Positions 27,186 to 37,800 of a stretch of 62,389 bases of DNA are shown one piece after another. Each line of letters opens with the position of its first letter. The stretch's first letter is position 1. The notes beneath the pieces were generated by a model. It worked only from the letters and a program-made list of their open reading frames with translations, was not told the DNA's origin and ran no database searches. The DNA is from Clostridium sp. (GTDB lineage: Bacteria; Bacillota; Clostridia; Acetivibrionales; Acetivibrionaceae), in assembly GCA_012517995.1 (NCBI GenBank), contig JAAYTS010000072.1, forward strand, positions 1 through 62,389. The letters are read 5' to 3'. Made by a program: the position numbers and the translations under genes.

Positions 27186-28076
27186 CTGAAGAAAATAACA
27201 TTAGAATATAAAAATTTATTTGATAACTATTTAAATGAAAGTGATTTTATGGCCTCAGAAATGAACTTTACTAATTTATTTATGTGGAGAGATTTTTATA
27301 ATTTTAAGTTCTTTGAAATAAATGAAATGATATGCTTAATGGCTTTTCCAGAAGGAGAAGAGCCCTTTGCCTATGCGCCTATAGGAAGCTATACTCCTGA
27401 AAAGTTTAAATTATCTGTAAACGCTATAAGGGAATATTTTAATGAAAACGGTTGGAGGTTTGTATTTAAAAGGGTTGAAGAAAGTAAGTTGAAGTTTTTT
27501 GAAAATTATATAGACGGACAAGTAAAAATTGAATATGACAGAGATAACAGTGACTATATTTATTTGACTGAAGATTTGATAAATTTAAAAGGCAGGAAGT
27601 ATCATAGCAAAAGAAATCATATAAATAATTTTTTAAAAACATATGAATATGAATATGTGGAATTAAATGAGACAAATATAGAGGAAGCATTGAAAATAGA
27701 TGAAGAGTGGTATTTTAATAGAGATGACAGTCAAAATAGTGATATGTATCCAGAAAGGTTAGCAAATAGAGAGGCGCTAAAAAACTATAGTAAATTAGAT
27801 TATAAGGGAGCATTGATTAAAGTTAATGGAAAATTTGAAGCTTATACAGTTGGTGAAATAATAAAAAATCACTATGCAGTAATTCATATTGAAAAAGCAA
27901 ATAGAAATATAAAAGGTCTTTATACTTTCATTAATCAAAAATTTTGTGAACGCGGGTTAGGAAGTGTTTTATATATAAATAGAGAGCAAGACCTTGGAGT
28001 AGAAAGTCTAAGGATAGCCAAAAGCTCCTATAATCCTATTAAATATATAAATAAATATAATATATACATTAACTAA
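27186..28076 (+). CDS. DUF2156 (phosphatidylglycerol lysyltransferase C-terminal-like) protein with a probable CTG start
   Basis: This 296-residue protein resembles DUF2156 proteins, two tandem GNAT-like folds related to the lysyltransfer domain of MprF; the substrate is unknown. The conserved N-terminal pattern KKITLEYKNLFDNYL precedes FTNLFMWRDFY, but the first ATG (27249) would delete the former. The only plausible initiator in frame is CTG 27186, exactly 7 nt after the strong site GGGGAGG (27172-27178). Back to the upstream stop at 27147-27149 the frame contains no ATG, GTG or TTG. The C-terminal half has ISYNP-like features (AKSSYNPIKYINKY). It follows the M20 peptidase in the same operon. 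Confidence 0.8.
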   Translation: MKKITLEYKNLFDNYLNESDFMASEMNFTNLFMWRDFYNFKFFEINEMICLMAFPEGEEPFAYAPIGSYTPEKFKLSVNAIREYFNENGWRFVFKRVEESKLKFFENYIDGQVKIEYDRDNSDYIYLTEDLINLKGRKYHSKRNHINNFLKTYEYEYVELNETNIEEALKIDEEWYFNRDDSQNSDMYPERLANREALKNYSKLDYKGALIKVNGKFEAYTVGEIIKNHYAVIHIEKANRNIKGLYTFINQKFCERGLGSVLYINREQDLGVESLRIAKSSYNPIKYINKYNIYIN

Positions 28077-28196
28077 ATATAATTTTTGCTGTTAAATTTA
28101 TAATATTCTAGGGAAATTAGTGAAGGTTTTTATAGAAATATATCAAAAATTGAAGTATAATAGTTTATAGATGATTATATAATTATGGAGTTAAAT

Positions 28197-29768
28197 ATGA
28201 ACAATATTGTAATGGATTCAGGTAAAAAATTAAATTTAGAATCAAGTAAAAAGAAAAAAACACTAAGGGAGCATTTTATGAATTTAATTGAGCAGTATTT
28301 TAATACTGCTTTTAGAAAAGCAGAGTTTTTGCTGTTTTTCTTAATATCTTTTTCTTTTTCCATTATTCAGATATTGCTTTCTCCTAATACTGAACATAAT
28401 TTAAGGGGATTTATAACCAATATACAATCATCTATACTTTTTATACTGGCCTTTAGGTTTGGGTATTTAGGATTAATAGTAGCTAGTTTTGTTATAACCT
28501 TTGATGTGGCGATAATGTTTGTTATATATTATAGTTTAGAAATGGTACCTTGGGGAATTTTGGGTTTGTCTCTCAAAATATCTACAGGAATAATATCTGT
28601 TTTTGTTGCAATTCTTTCATCTAAGCAGGAGGTTCAGAAGAAAAAGCTTCAAATGCTAGCTATTACAGACGAATTGACTGGGGCATATAATCAGAGATTT
28701 TTTCATAATATTCTTGATGAAGAAATACAAAAAGCCAAAAAAAACAATTTATCCTTAGGGCTTATGATGATAGATATTGATGATTTTAAAATGTACAATG
28801 ACATATATGGGCATAGTTTTGGAGATATAATTTTAAAAGATACAGTGGTAATTTTAAAAAGCTTGATAGAGGAAAAAGAAGCTTACATATGTAGATATGG
28901 TGGGGACGAATTTGCAATAATAATAAAAGGTGGGAATTTAGAAACCTTAGAAAGAGAAGCAAAGAGAATTCAAAAAGAGTTTGAAGAAAAAAAGGTTATG
29001 TATTACAAAAGTTCCTTATATGATAAACTTACATTATCAATAGGTTTTTCAGAGTATCCAACCAAGGCTAAGAGTAAAAATGAGCTTATATACCAAACGG
29101 ACATGGCACTTTATAATGCTAAAAACTTAGGAAAAGATAAAGTACATTTATATAAAGATGCTATTTTACAAATTCGTAAACATATTAGTTCAGATCATCA
29201 ACAGTTGATAGGTATATTTAAAGGATTACTTAGTACCATATCCGCAAAAGATATGTATACATTAGGTCATTGCCAGCGAGTTTCTACGTATGCAGTAGCT
29301 CTTGCTGAAGCTATGGGGCTTGATTTAAAGGAAGTGTGCATAATTCAGTATGCAGCGATGTTGCATGATATAGGCAAAATTGAAATACCTAAATTTATTT
29401 TAAATAAAAAAGAGCCATTGACTAAAGAGGAATTGGATTTATTGAGACAGCATCCAGTATATAGCCAGAATATTTTGGAACCTTTAGAGGGAATGGATAA
29501 ACTTACAGATTATGTACGCCATCACCATGAAAGATATGATGGAAAGGGATATCCTGATGGACTAGCAGGGGAAGAGATAAGTTTAGGAGCGAGAATACTA
29601 TGCGTGGCGGATTCCTATGATGCAATGATATCTGAACGTCCTTATAGTAGGAAAATGACTCAAGAACAGGCATTTAAAGAATTAGAAAAAAATGCAGGAA
29701 CTCAGTTTGAACCTAAAATTGTGAAAATATTTATAGATGTAATGAAAGAACAAAAACTAGACATATAA
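28197..29768 (+). CDS. Membrane-bound diguanylate cyclase / HD-GYP phosphodiesterase
   Basis: About 523 residues with several N-terminal membrane spans (about 40-145), then a GGDEF domain (about 155-315) and an HD-GYP domain (about 335-520). The cyclase motif is intact in RYGGDEFAII, but the product-inhibition RxxD site five residues before it is missing (EKEA). The phosphodiesterase has HCQRVS, MLHDIGKIEIP and HHERYDGKGYPDGL, so both making and degrading c-di-GMP are possible. I start at ATG 28197, 6 nt after GGAG; ATG 28185 overlaps that site. It lies just upstream of the lipid/polyketide cluster, but a functional link is not shown. Confidence 0.88.
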   Translation: MNNIVMDSGKKLNLESSKKKKTLREHFMNLIEQYFNTAFRKAEFLLFFLISFSFSIIQILLSPNTEHNLRGFITNIQSSILFILAFRFGYLGLIVASFVITFDVAIMFVIYYSLEMVPWGILGLSLKISTGIISVFVAILSSKQEVQKKKLQMLAITDELTGAYNQRFFHNILDEEIQKAKKNNLSLGLMMIDIDDFKMYNDIYGHSFGDIILKDTVVILKSLIEEKEAYICRYGGDEFAIIIKGGNLETLEREAKRIQKEFEEKKVMYYKSSLYDKLTLSIGFSEYPTKAKSKNELIYQTDMALYNAKNLGKDKVHLYKDAILQIRKHISSDHQQLIGIFKGLLSTISAKDMYTLGHCQRVSTYAVALAEAMGLDLKEVCIIQYAAMLHDIGKIEIPKFILNKKEPLTKEELDLLRQHPVYSQNILEPLEGMDKLTDYVRHHHERYDGKGYPDGLAGEEISLGARILCVADSYDAMISERPYSRKMTQEQAFKELEKNAGTQFEPKIVKIFIDVMKEQKLDI

Positions 29769-29811
29769 AATAAATTAATAATAAAAACATATAGAAAATG
29801 GTGGGGATATA

Positions 29812-30861
29812 GTGAGGAAATTAAAATTCTATTTTCCAAAAAACAAAAGAAAAAATATTAGTAGATTTTGCAAAATATTGTCCGCAGCCTCATTTTTACC
29901 GAATAATATTTTAACAAATGAGGAGATAATAGAAAGTAATTCCTTGCCCTTTAAAAGCAGTGTAATAGAAAAGACAATTGGAGTAAAAACAAGACATATT
30001 GCAGATGATTGTTATGATGACAGCGAGATGCTTTTTGAATCCGCCAAAAAATGCCTTGATAACTATGGATTAATGCCTGATGACTTATCTAGAATTATAG
30101 TGAATAAATATTATGGGGACAATTTTTTGCCAATGACTGCCAGCAGATTGCAGGGAAAACTTAAAAGCAATATGGCTATGCATGCTTTTGATGTAGATGG
30201 TGGCATAACTTCATTTTTGCATTCAGTGGATTTGATATCAAAATATATAGATACAGGGGATGAGTATATTCTTTTATCATCTGGGGGTATTCATACAAAA
30301 CTTATAAGCAAAAAAGACCCTAGGGTAGCCTTTTTATTTGGGGATGCATCTGCCTCTTTGTTGTTTGGAAAATCAGAAAAGCAACATATTTTAGCAAGTT
30401 ATTTTTATTCTAATTATGAATATAGCCATTTGGCATTTTCTATAAGCCCGTTAAGTGCAATAGATGGAACTGATGAAACAGTACCTTTTGAGAAGTTAAC
30501 ATATATATATGATACATATAAAATGGGAAATTGGAAGGAAGCTGAGGAGTTTTTCAGAGAGGCCACTTCTGTGGTTTCTAACAATTTACTTGAAGAAAGT
30601 GGACTTAATATGAATGATATTGATTTAGTATTGGTAACAGAAAATAACAAAAAAATATGGGAACTTACTTTGGAAACATTGGGGGTTAATGAAGACAAAA
30701 GCATTTCATTGTTGAGGGATTATGGAAACACCATGTCTGCTATGCTCCCATTGTTAATAGATAAAGGAATCAGCACAGGCAAAATTGTTGAAGGCATGAA
30801 TGTAATGATGATTTCCCACGGCGAAGGGATAAGCGGTGGAGGAATTATCTACAAAGTATAA
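29812..30861 (+). CDS. KAS III-fold protein lacking the catalytic Cys and His
   Basis: 349 residues of the 3-oxoacyl-ACP synthase III (FabH) thiolase fold. Where FabH has the acylated Cys (FDV-x3-C-SGF), this protein reads AFDVDGGITSF, with Ile132 in that place. The FabH His of HQAN aligns with Thr276 (VTENNKKIW). Only the third residue, Asn306 in YGNT, remains. It cannot be a normal condensing enzyme and may be a structural partner of the second KAS III at 31253, as degenerate PqsB is for PqsC. GTG 29812 is preceded by GGTGGGG. It is the first gene of the cluster and lies 19 nt before the discrete ACP gene. Confidence 0.8.
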   Translation: MRKLKFYFPKNKRKNISRFCKILSAASFLPNNILTNEEIIESNSLPFKSSVIEKTIGVKTRHIADDCYDDSEMLFESAKKCLDNYGLMPDDLSRIIVNKYYGDNFLPMTASRLQGKLKSNMAMHAFDVDGGITSFLHSVDLISKYIDTGDEYILLSSGGIHTKLISKKDPRVAFLFGDASASLLFGKSEKQHILASYFYSNYEYSHLAFSISPLSAIDGTDETVPFEKLTYIYDTYKMGNWKEAEEFFREATSVVSNNLLEESGLNMNDIDLVLVTENNKKIWELTLETLGVNEDKSISLLRDYGNTMSAMLPLLIDKGISTGKIVEGMNVMMISHGEGISGGGIIYKV

Positions 30862-30880
30862 TATTTAGGAGGGATGTAAA

Positions 30881-31141
30881 ATGAATTATGATGACATTTA
30901 TCAAAGAGCAAAAGAAGTAATTGCTGATTATTTGCGTGTTGAAGAAAATGAGGTAAATTTAGAAACAGATTTAGTAGAAGATCTTTGTGCTGATTCAATA
31001 GCATTAGTAGAATTAGGTTTTAAGTTTTCAGAAATTTTTTCAATTCCCATGATGGATGCACAACCAGAATCATTTATAGTAAAAAATATTGTGGATTTTG
31101 TTAAAGATAATATAAAAATCAAAGATAGTGTAAAAAGCTAA
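30881..31141 (+). CDS. Discrete acyl carrier protein
   Basis: 86 residues, acidic, four-helix ACP fold. The phosphopantetheine serine is Ser39 in the motif CADSIALVEL. It differs from housekeeping AcpP (DSLDTVE type), so it is likely dedicated to this cluster. AGGAGG precedes ATG 30881. It sits between the two KAS III homologues, and an acyl-adenylate ligase gene follows, so the simplest reading is that the ligase or a KAS III protein loads an acyl starter on this ACP. It is the only carrier in the cluster with the canonical Ser, since both ACP domains of the megasynthase have Thr. A 111-nt gap follows, containing TATAAT at 31234-31239, a possible second promoter. Confidence 0.9.
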   Translation: MNYDDIYQRAKEVIADYLRVEENEVNLETDLVEDLCADSIALVELGFKFSEIFSIPMMDAQPESFIVKNIVDFVKDNIKIKDSVKS

Positions 31142-31252
31142 TAAGTTATCTTAAGCCCTAAAGTATAGTAGTTTGAAATGTAGAATCGTTCAAAGTAATA
31201 TTAACGAGAAATTTAGAAATAAAAATAATAGTATATAATACAGGGGGGCAAA

Positions 31253-32308
31253 ATGAAAACAAATACTTATTCTTCAGCTATTTCATTTCCAGATATTAAG
31301 CCTTTACGTATTAATAGATATGCAAAAATTGTATCTACTGGTGTTGGTGTTCCTAAAAAGGTTATGACTAATCAGGATATCATTGATAAATATGATTATG
31401 TAGCCACTGATAGAGCTATTCAATTTTCCATTGGAATAAAAGAAAGAAGATGGGTTAGTGAAGATGAAAGTTTTGAAGGTTTGATGGCTGAGGCAATTAC
31501 TCAGTGTTTAGAAAGAGCAAATGTAAACATCGAAGAAGTAGACAGGATTATATACACAAAGTTACTTAGCGTACAAAATATACCGGCATCAACGGTGGCA
31601 GTATTAAAAAAGCTTGGTGTCAAAAAGGGAATACCCGGATTTGATGTTACTTGTGCATGTAGTGGCTTTGTGCATGTTATGGATATGGCATTAAAATATA
31701 TTGCTACAGGAGATGATTATGTCCTTATATTAGGAGGGGGAATATCATCTAAAAGGATACAGCAGTGCAAAAATCCAAGTACCAAAACAGTATTTTTATT
31801 TGGGGATGGTATTGTTGCAATGCTTTTAGGCCCTTCTAAAACTAAGCATTTTTTCTCATCTTATATTTTTACCAACCACCAATTATATGATAACGCTTTT
31901 ATTCCTTGTGGAACCACTATGTTAGCAAAAGGTTATCACGACACTGGAAATGATATTCTTACTATGCAAATAGTAGATGGTAAAGTAATTTTAGATTCGG
32001 CGGTGGAGTATACAAAAATAATAGCAGACAAACTTTTATCAATGGCTAATATCACTTTAGATGAGGTGGATTATTTTATAACTTCGGATCAGTCAACCAG
32101 GATATGGGAAGCACAAGTAAAAGCTTTAGGAATTCCCTTTGAAAAAAGCTTAAGTTTATTTGAAAGGTATGGAAACACTGTGGCAGCCATGAGTCCTTTA
32201 ATATTAAATGAGTTAATAAGCTCAAACAGAATAAAAAGAGGGGATATTGTAATGATGATGGCCCATGGTGCAGGAGCAAGCAGTGGAGGATTGCTTTTTA
32301 AGTATTAA
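31253..32308 (+). CDS. KAS III-fold protein with Cys but without the catalytic His
   Basis: 351 residues, paralogous to the 29812 protein. Cys136 in FDVTCACSGFV is at the acylation site, and Asn308 in YGNT is kept. The FabH HQAN motif is replaced by SDQS (aligned Ser278, Asp279), so decarboxylative condensation by the usual Cys-His-Asn triad is unlikely. Acyl transfer through Cys136 is possible, as in KAS III-like acyltransferases. Together with the Cys-less paralogue it may form a heterodimer, as in PqsBC. GGGGGG precedes ATG 31253. The acyl-ligase gene follows after 26 nt. Confidence 0.82.
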   Translation: MKTNTYSSAISFPDIKPLRINRYAKIVSTGVGVPKKVMTNQDIIDKYDYVATDRAIQFSIGIKERRWVSEDESFEGLMAEAITQCLERANVNIEEVDRIIYTKLLSVQNIPASTVAVLKKLGVKKGIPGFDVTCACSGFVHVMDMALKYIATGDDYVLILGGGISSKRIQQCKNPSTKTVFLFGDGIVAMLLGPSKTKHFFSSYIFTNHQLYDNAFIPCGTTMLAKGYHDTGNDILTMQIVDGKVILDSAVEYTKIIADKLLSMANITLDEVDYFITSDQSTRIWEAQVKALGIPFEKSLSLFERYGNTVAAMSPLILNELISSNRIKRGDIVMMMAHGAGASSGGLLFKY

Positions 32309-32334
32309 AAAAATTATATTTTGGGGGGATTTAT

Positions 32335-33837
32335 GTGAATTATTGTGATTTCTTATTTAATAACAATGATAAGTATCTTAACAACGAAGCAATTGTTGAT
32401 ATAGAAAAAGGTGAAAGACTTTCTTTTGGGGAGCTTGAAAATGCTGTTATAAAAGTTGCAGATTTTTTAATTTCAAAAGGATATAAGCCAGGAATGGTTA
32501 TAGCAACTCATTTATATAATGGCGCTGAAGCTGCAATAGCTTTGTTGGCAATTCAATACATAGGATGTGTTATATGTCTTATTGACCCATTATACAAAGC
32601 AGAAGAATTGCCTTATTATTTAAAGGATTCCGGGGCTTCCTGCATATTTACATATTTAGATAGGGAAAGTGTTAAAAATGTATATCAAGGAGAAATTGAA
32701 ATATTTGAAGATAAAGAAATAAGTCAAATTTATAAAAACACTGATAAAGGCATTGACAAAAAGCCTGAAATGTATGAATTTGGCAAAGATGAGCTGGCAA
32801 TGCTGCTGTATACATCAGGCTCAACATCAGCTCCTAAGGCAGTTATGCTTTCCACAGGATGTTATTATACATTTCTTGAAAAAAGCGATATGAGAATGTA
32901 CCAGTATACAAGTGAGGACAGGCTTCTTTGTTTTGTACCATTTTCCCATGGATTTGGTTCAATATCACTGCTTATTCCTTCTTTGGCACACAAGGCAGCA
33001 CTTGTGTTTTTAAAAACTTTTCATCCTTTAAAAGTAGTTGATGCAATATCAAAGGAAAATATAACACATATATATGGTGTTCCCACACATTATATGCAGC
33101 TTTTAAGGTACGAGTCTAAAATAGAAGAACTTAAAAAATTAAAGGCGGCATTTTGTGCAGCTGCACCATTAAGTTACGAGACATCCAGACAATGGAAGGA
33201 AAAGGTGGGTATATATTTAGATGAGGGATATGGGTTATCAGAAACCTGTACTTTAATAGCAACAAGGATTTCTAAACTTTCTGAACCTTCAGGCAATGTA
33301 GGTTTTCCACCAAAGGGGATATTGGAGGTAGAAGTGGTTGATGAAAACGGACAGGTAGTAGAAGATGGAACTATAGGAGAGTTGCGAGTTAGAGGAAGAG
33401 GATTGATGCTTGGGTATTATAACCGTCCAGAAGAGACAGCTGAAAGACTAAAAGATGGATGTGTTTATACAGGGGATTTAGGCTATAAAATGGAAGATGG
33501 TTCTTATGTTGTATGTGGAAGGAAAACAGAATTCATAAATGTTGCAGGCTTAAAAGTTTCTCCAATAGAAATAGAATCAGCATTAAATTCTCATCCAAAT
33601 GTTGTTGATTCAGCAGCTATAGGTGTTAGTGACCAGCTCTACGGGGAGGTTGTAAAGGCCTATGTTGTTTTGGAAAAAGGTATAGAGATTAGAGAAAGGG
33701 ATTTAATAAAGTACCTTTCAGGAAAGATTGCAAATTTTAAAATTCCTAAAAGTATTGAATTTATTGATGCGATACCAAGAAATAATGTAGGTAAAATAGA
33801 CAAGAAAGCGCTAAAAAATAGAAAAGTGCTTAAATAA
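32335..33837 (+). CDS. AMP-dependent acyl-CoA/acyl-ACP ligase
   Basis: A 500-residue ANL-superfamily adenylating enzyme. The P-loop-like motif LLYTSGSTSAPKAVMLS (A3), DEGYGLSETC (A5), YTGDLGYKMEDG (A7) and the C-terminal lysine motif NNVGKIDKKAL (A10) are all present. It activates a carboxylic acid as its acyl-AMP and passes it to CoA or a carrier thiol. Next to a discrete ACP and two KAS III homologues, a fatty-acyl or short-acid starter loaded on ACP Ser39 is a reasonable inference. The start is GTG 32335 after GGGGGGAT. Without a pocket model the acid cannot be named. Confidence 0.87.
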   Translation: MNYCDFLFNNNDKYLNNEAIVDIEKGERLSFGELENAVIKVADFLISKGYKPGMVIATHLYNGAEAAIALLAIQYIGCVICLIDPLYKAEELPYYLKDSGASCIFTYLDRESVKNVYQGEIEIFEDKEISQIYKNTDKGIDKKPEMYEFGKDELAMLLYTSGSTSAPKAVMLSTGCYYTFLEKSDMRMYQYTSEDRLLCFVPFSHGFGSISLLIPSLAHKAALVFLKTFHPLKVVDAISKENITHIYGVPTHYMQLLRYESKIEELKKLKAAFCAAAPLSYETSRQWKEKVGIYLDEGYGLSETCTLIATRISKLSEPSGNVGFPPKGILEVEVVDENGQVVEDGTIGELRVRGRGLMLGYYNRPEETAERLKDGCVYTGDLGYKMEDGSYVVCGRKTEFINVAGLKVSPIEIESALNSHPNVVDSAAIGVSDQLYGEVVKAYVVLEKGIEIRERDLIKYLSGKIANFKIPKSIEFIDAIPRNNVGKIDKKALKNRKVLK

Positions 33838-33872
33838 ATTTTGTTCTAACTAAGGTGGGGAGGGGGGATTTT

Positions 33873-34841
33873 ATGAATGAAGCTAGTTCAAAATTTGTTG
33901 ACAACATTGCCATGGAAAAAATTAAAAGTGAAAAACTTTTTAAAGTAAGTCATTCGCCAGTAAATTCACACTTTATCTATGATGAGTTATCTTTCACTAA
34001 TATAAACCGTAAAAAAGTTGATACTTCCAAATTGAGATATTCAAAGGCTGCAGGTGGCTTTGAACTTATTGAAATACCTTCGCTTTACAAAACATTACCA
34101 TATAAAGAAAACAACAGTATTTACCTACATAATAGCCAATGTGATGATAATATTGGGAATATTTTGTTTATTCATGGATTATATGATGAACATTTACTAA
34201 ATTATACATTTTTAATTAAAATGCTAAATGAACTAAAATTTAATGTCTATATAATGGAACTGCCATATCATCATAAAAGAAAGCCAAAAAACAGTATCTT
34301 TAGCGGGGAATATTTTTTAAGTGCAGATGTGTACAGAACAAAAAAAGCATTTATTCAATCTATTTATGATGTTGAGGCATGTATGCAGTTTATAAATTAT
34401 GTTGATAAAAAACCTTTATTGCTTGTAGGGTTTAGCATGGGGGGATTTATTTCTTTAAAATATTATACTATAAAAAATAAAATAAATGGTGTTGTTTTAA
34501 TTAATCCCGTTGTTAGTTTGTCAAGGCTTGTATGGGAAAGTCACATATTAGAATCCATTAGAAATGATCTTAGAAAACATGGATGGAATGAGAAAGCAAC
34601 AGAGGCTGTTTTTGAAGAAGTGGAGGTATTTAACAGAACATATTCTGATGTGAATTTTAAATCTGTTGCACTTTTATACTCAATTTATGATCAGCTTATT
34701 GAAGAAAAAAAATATAAAGCTTTTATAGAAAAAACCAATGTTAAAAACGTCAATATTTATCACGCAGGTCATCTCAATATTTTGAGAGTACCTAAGCTAT
34801 CAAAAGATATTTATAATTTTTTCATGGAAGCTACTAAATAA
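33873..34841 (+). CDS. Alpha/beta hydrolase of the lipid cluster
   Basis: 322 residues with an alpha/beta-hydrolase core. The oxyanion region is ILFIHGLYDEH, the nucleophile elbow LVGFSMGGF (G-x-S-x-G), a candidate acid lies in LYSIYDQLI, and the catalytic His is in YHAGHLNIL. No signal peptide is visible. The N-terminal 95 residues are unusual and may form a cap or dock to a carrier. As the only hydrolase in a cluster whose megasynthase lacks a thioesterase domain, it may release or edit the product; that is inference. I start at ATG 33873; GTG 33855 lies inside the purine-rich Shine-Dalgarno region. Confidence 0.75.
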   Translation: MNEASSKFVDNIAMEKIKSEKLFKVSHSPVNSHFIYDELSFTNINRKKVDTSKLRYSKAAGGFELIEIPSLYKTLPYKENNSIYLHNSQCDDNIGNILFIHGLYDEHLLNYTFLIKMLNELKFNVYIMELPYHHKRKPKNSIFSGEYFLSADVYRTKKAFIQSIYDVEACMQFINYVDKKPLLLVGFSMGGFISLKYYTIKNKINGVVLINPVVSLSRLVWESHILESIRNDLRKHGWNEKATEAVFEEVEVFNRTYSDVNFKSVALLYSIYDQLIEEKKYKAFIEKTNVKNVNIYHAGHLNILRVPKLSKDIYNFFMEATK

Positions 34842-34886
34842 ATTAATTAACAGCAAGTTTTAAAATTATTTTGGGGAGGGGTTAAA

Positions 34887-37800
34887 ATGAAAAAATATTA
34901 TTATTCTGAAGAAAAAATTGCAATTGTTGGTATGGGTGGATTGTTTCCTGATGCTCCGAATATAAATACTTTTTGGAAAAATATTTTAAATAAAAAAATA
35001 TCTATTAAGGATGTGCCAGAAGACATTTTCAATAGTAAAATATTTTATAGGCCAGAAGTGTATGGGCAGATTATTAAACAGGACAAATCATATACTAAAG
35101 TGGGAGCTTTAGTTGATAAGAACAGTTTTGATGCTTTAAGCAGAAAGTACAGAATACCTCCTACTGTAGCTGAATATATGGATCCAAATCAACACACAGC
35201 AATATATTGTGTGGATCAAGCGTTACAATCTATTAAATCCCCTATCCCTAAAGAGCGCACCGCGGTAATTTTAGGTACGGGAGCTCCTGGAACACATTAT
35301 GACAATGTTATAAGAAGACTTAATTATTATAAAGTCAGAGAAAAAATAATGAATAATGCTAAAATAAAGTCTGCCTTTGCACCTAATGAATTGGAAGAAT
35401 TAATTGATGATATAACGGAAAAATCCTTAGAAGGTACACTTCCAATAACAGAAGATAGTGCTCCTAGCATGCTTCAAAGTATTACTGCAGGACGAATATG
35501 CAATGTATTTGATTTTAGAGGACCAGCTTATACAGTTGATGCAGCATGTGCATCGTCGTTGGCAGCTTCTATATGCGGGGTAATTGGATTATTGAGGAAG
35601 GATTATGATATTGCATTTGTTGGTGGTATGGAAGTAACAATGAGTGAAATTCCTATGGTAGTTTTTTCGGGAATTAATGCACTGTCTCCAGATGGTTCAT
35701 TCCCATTTGATAAAAGGGCAAATGGTTTTGTAATTGGACTAGGTGGAGGGGTATTGGTTTTAAAAAGACTAGAGGATGCACTAAGGGACAAGGATGAAAT
35801 TTATGGTATAATATCTGGTTTTGGTCAGGGAAGCGATGGCAAGGGTAAGGGCATTGCAGCGCCTAATAAAGAAGGTCAGGTAAGGGTAATAGAGAGTTCG
35901 TGTAAAATGGCGGGGTATCCCGTGGAAACCATTGAGTATGTAGAGGCTCATGGAACTGGTACAGCTGTAGGAGATGAAGTTGAGGTGGAAGCACTTACGG
36001 AAGCTTTTTTAAACTTAGGTGCCAAAAGAAAAAATTACTGTGGTTTAGGTTCGGTGAAATCAAATATTGGGCATCTAAGATATGCTTCAGGTGCACCTGG
36101 CATGATAAAAAACTGTTTAGCTCTTTACAATAAAATTATTCCTCCAACTGCAAATGTTGAAGAGATAAATCCTAAGCTAAGAATTGAAGATTCCCCATTT
36201 TATATAGTTTCTGAGAAGAAAAAATGGGAAGGAACAAATTGGCATCCAAGACGGGCAAATATTAGTGCCTATGGATTTGGTGGAGCTGATTTTCATATTT
36301 GTATGGAGGAATTTAGATCTGAGTTTGTAAAAAGAGTTTATTCTGCTGCTATGAAAAATACTGAAAATGTTAATGCAGTATCTCAAAATAAACCTGATAA
36401 ATTACCAGAAGTTGTGTTGTTTTCAGGTGCTACAATTGATGATATAAAAAATGGATATACCAATTTTCTACAAATTATAGAAAAAGAAAATAAGTCAATA
36501 GAACAAGGGGTACTTATAAACAATTCTTTAAATAATGCTAAAGATAATGTAAGACTTGCCATAGTATTTAATTCTTTAGATGAATTAAATGATAAATGGG
36601 ATTATTTTAATGAATGTATTGAAAATAATAAATTAACATCTCTTAACAAAAAAGGAGTATTTTTCAAAGAAGGTAAAGTTATAAATTCTAATGAAATGGC
36701 ATGGATGTTTCCAGGACAGTCTTCTCAATATGCTAATATGTTAAAAGAATTATATGAAAACTACACTTGTGTTGAGTCATTGTATATGCAGGCTGATGCT
36801 TTTTGGGAGGCAAAACATGGTTATAGCATTACCTCTGTTATATTTGGAGAGAATGACAGTGTGTTAGAAGAAGAGTTAAAGGACACAAAAAATACCCATC
36901 CTGTAATGTTTCTAAGTAATGTGGGAATGTATAAGCTATTAGCTGAGTCTGGAATAAATGCAGATTATATGATAGGACACAGCTTAGGTGAAATAGCATG
37001 CCTTTTTGCAAGTGGAATGTTAGACCTAAAGACTTCTTTAAATATTATTGGAGAAAGAGGTTTTTCCTTTGACAGCATACCAAAAAAGGAAAGAGGCATT
37101 TTGTTAAGTGTAAATGCAGATAGCAAAAAGGTTGAGGATATTATAAAAAATCAAGGTTTTGATGTGAGTATATCCAATATAAATTCTCCTGAACAAACGG
37201 TTATAGGAGGAAGAGTTGAGGAAATAGAAAAAATATCAAAATATTTAAAAGAAATAAATATTTATACCAGAGTACTTAATGTATCCCACGGCTTTCATAC
37301 TCCATTAATGAATAAAGCATCTCAGAGTTTTTATGATAAAATTAAAAATTGTCATTTTCAAATACCAAATAAGAAAATTATGGCATGTCATTTAGGGGAT
37401 TTTTATCCGGATACAAAGGAAAGACTTCTGGATATTCCTAATATTTTAAAAGAACAAATTGTTTCAAAGGTAAATTTTAAAGATGCAATTTTATCACTTT
37501 ACCATAAAGGGGTAAGGGTTTTTATTGAATCAGGTCCGTCAACGGTACTTACAAACCTTGTTAAAAGTATTTTAAAAGATAAAGATGTTTTGGTTTTGGC
37601 TTCAAATAAAAGAGGCAAAAGTGATGTTGAATCTTACAAAACATTGCTGGCACAGTTATTTACCTTAGGTGTTGATATAAAACATGTTCCATCAAAGAAT
37701 ATTTTAAAAACAAATTATAATAGTGATTTAATAAAATATAATGATGAAATAAATAATTCAAATACTAATTTATCCAAACCTAAAGAAAATCTTGTCTACA

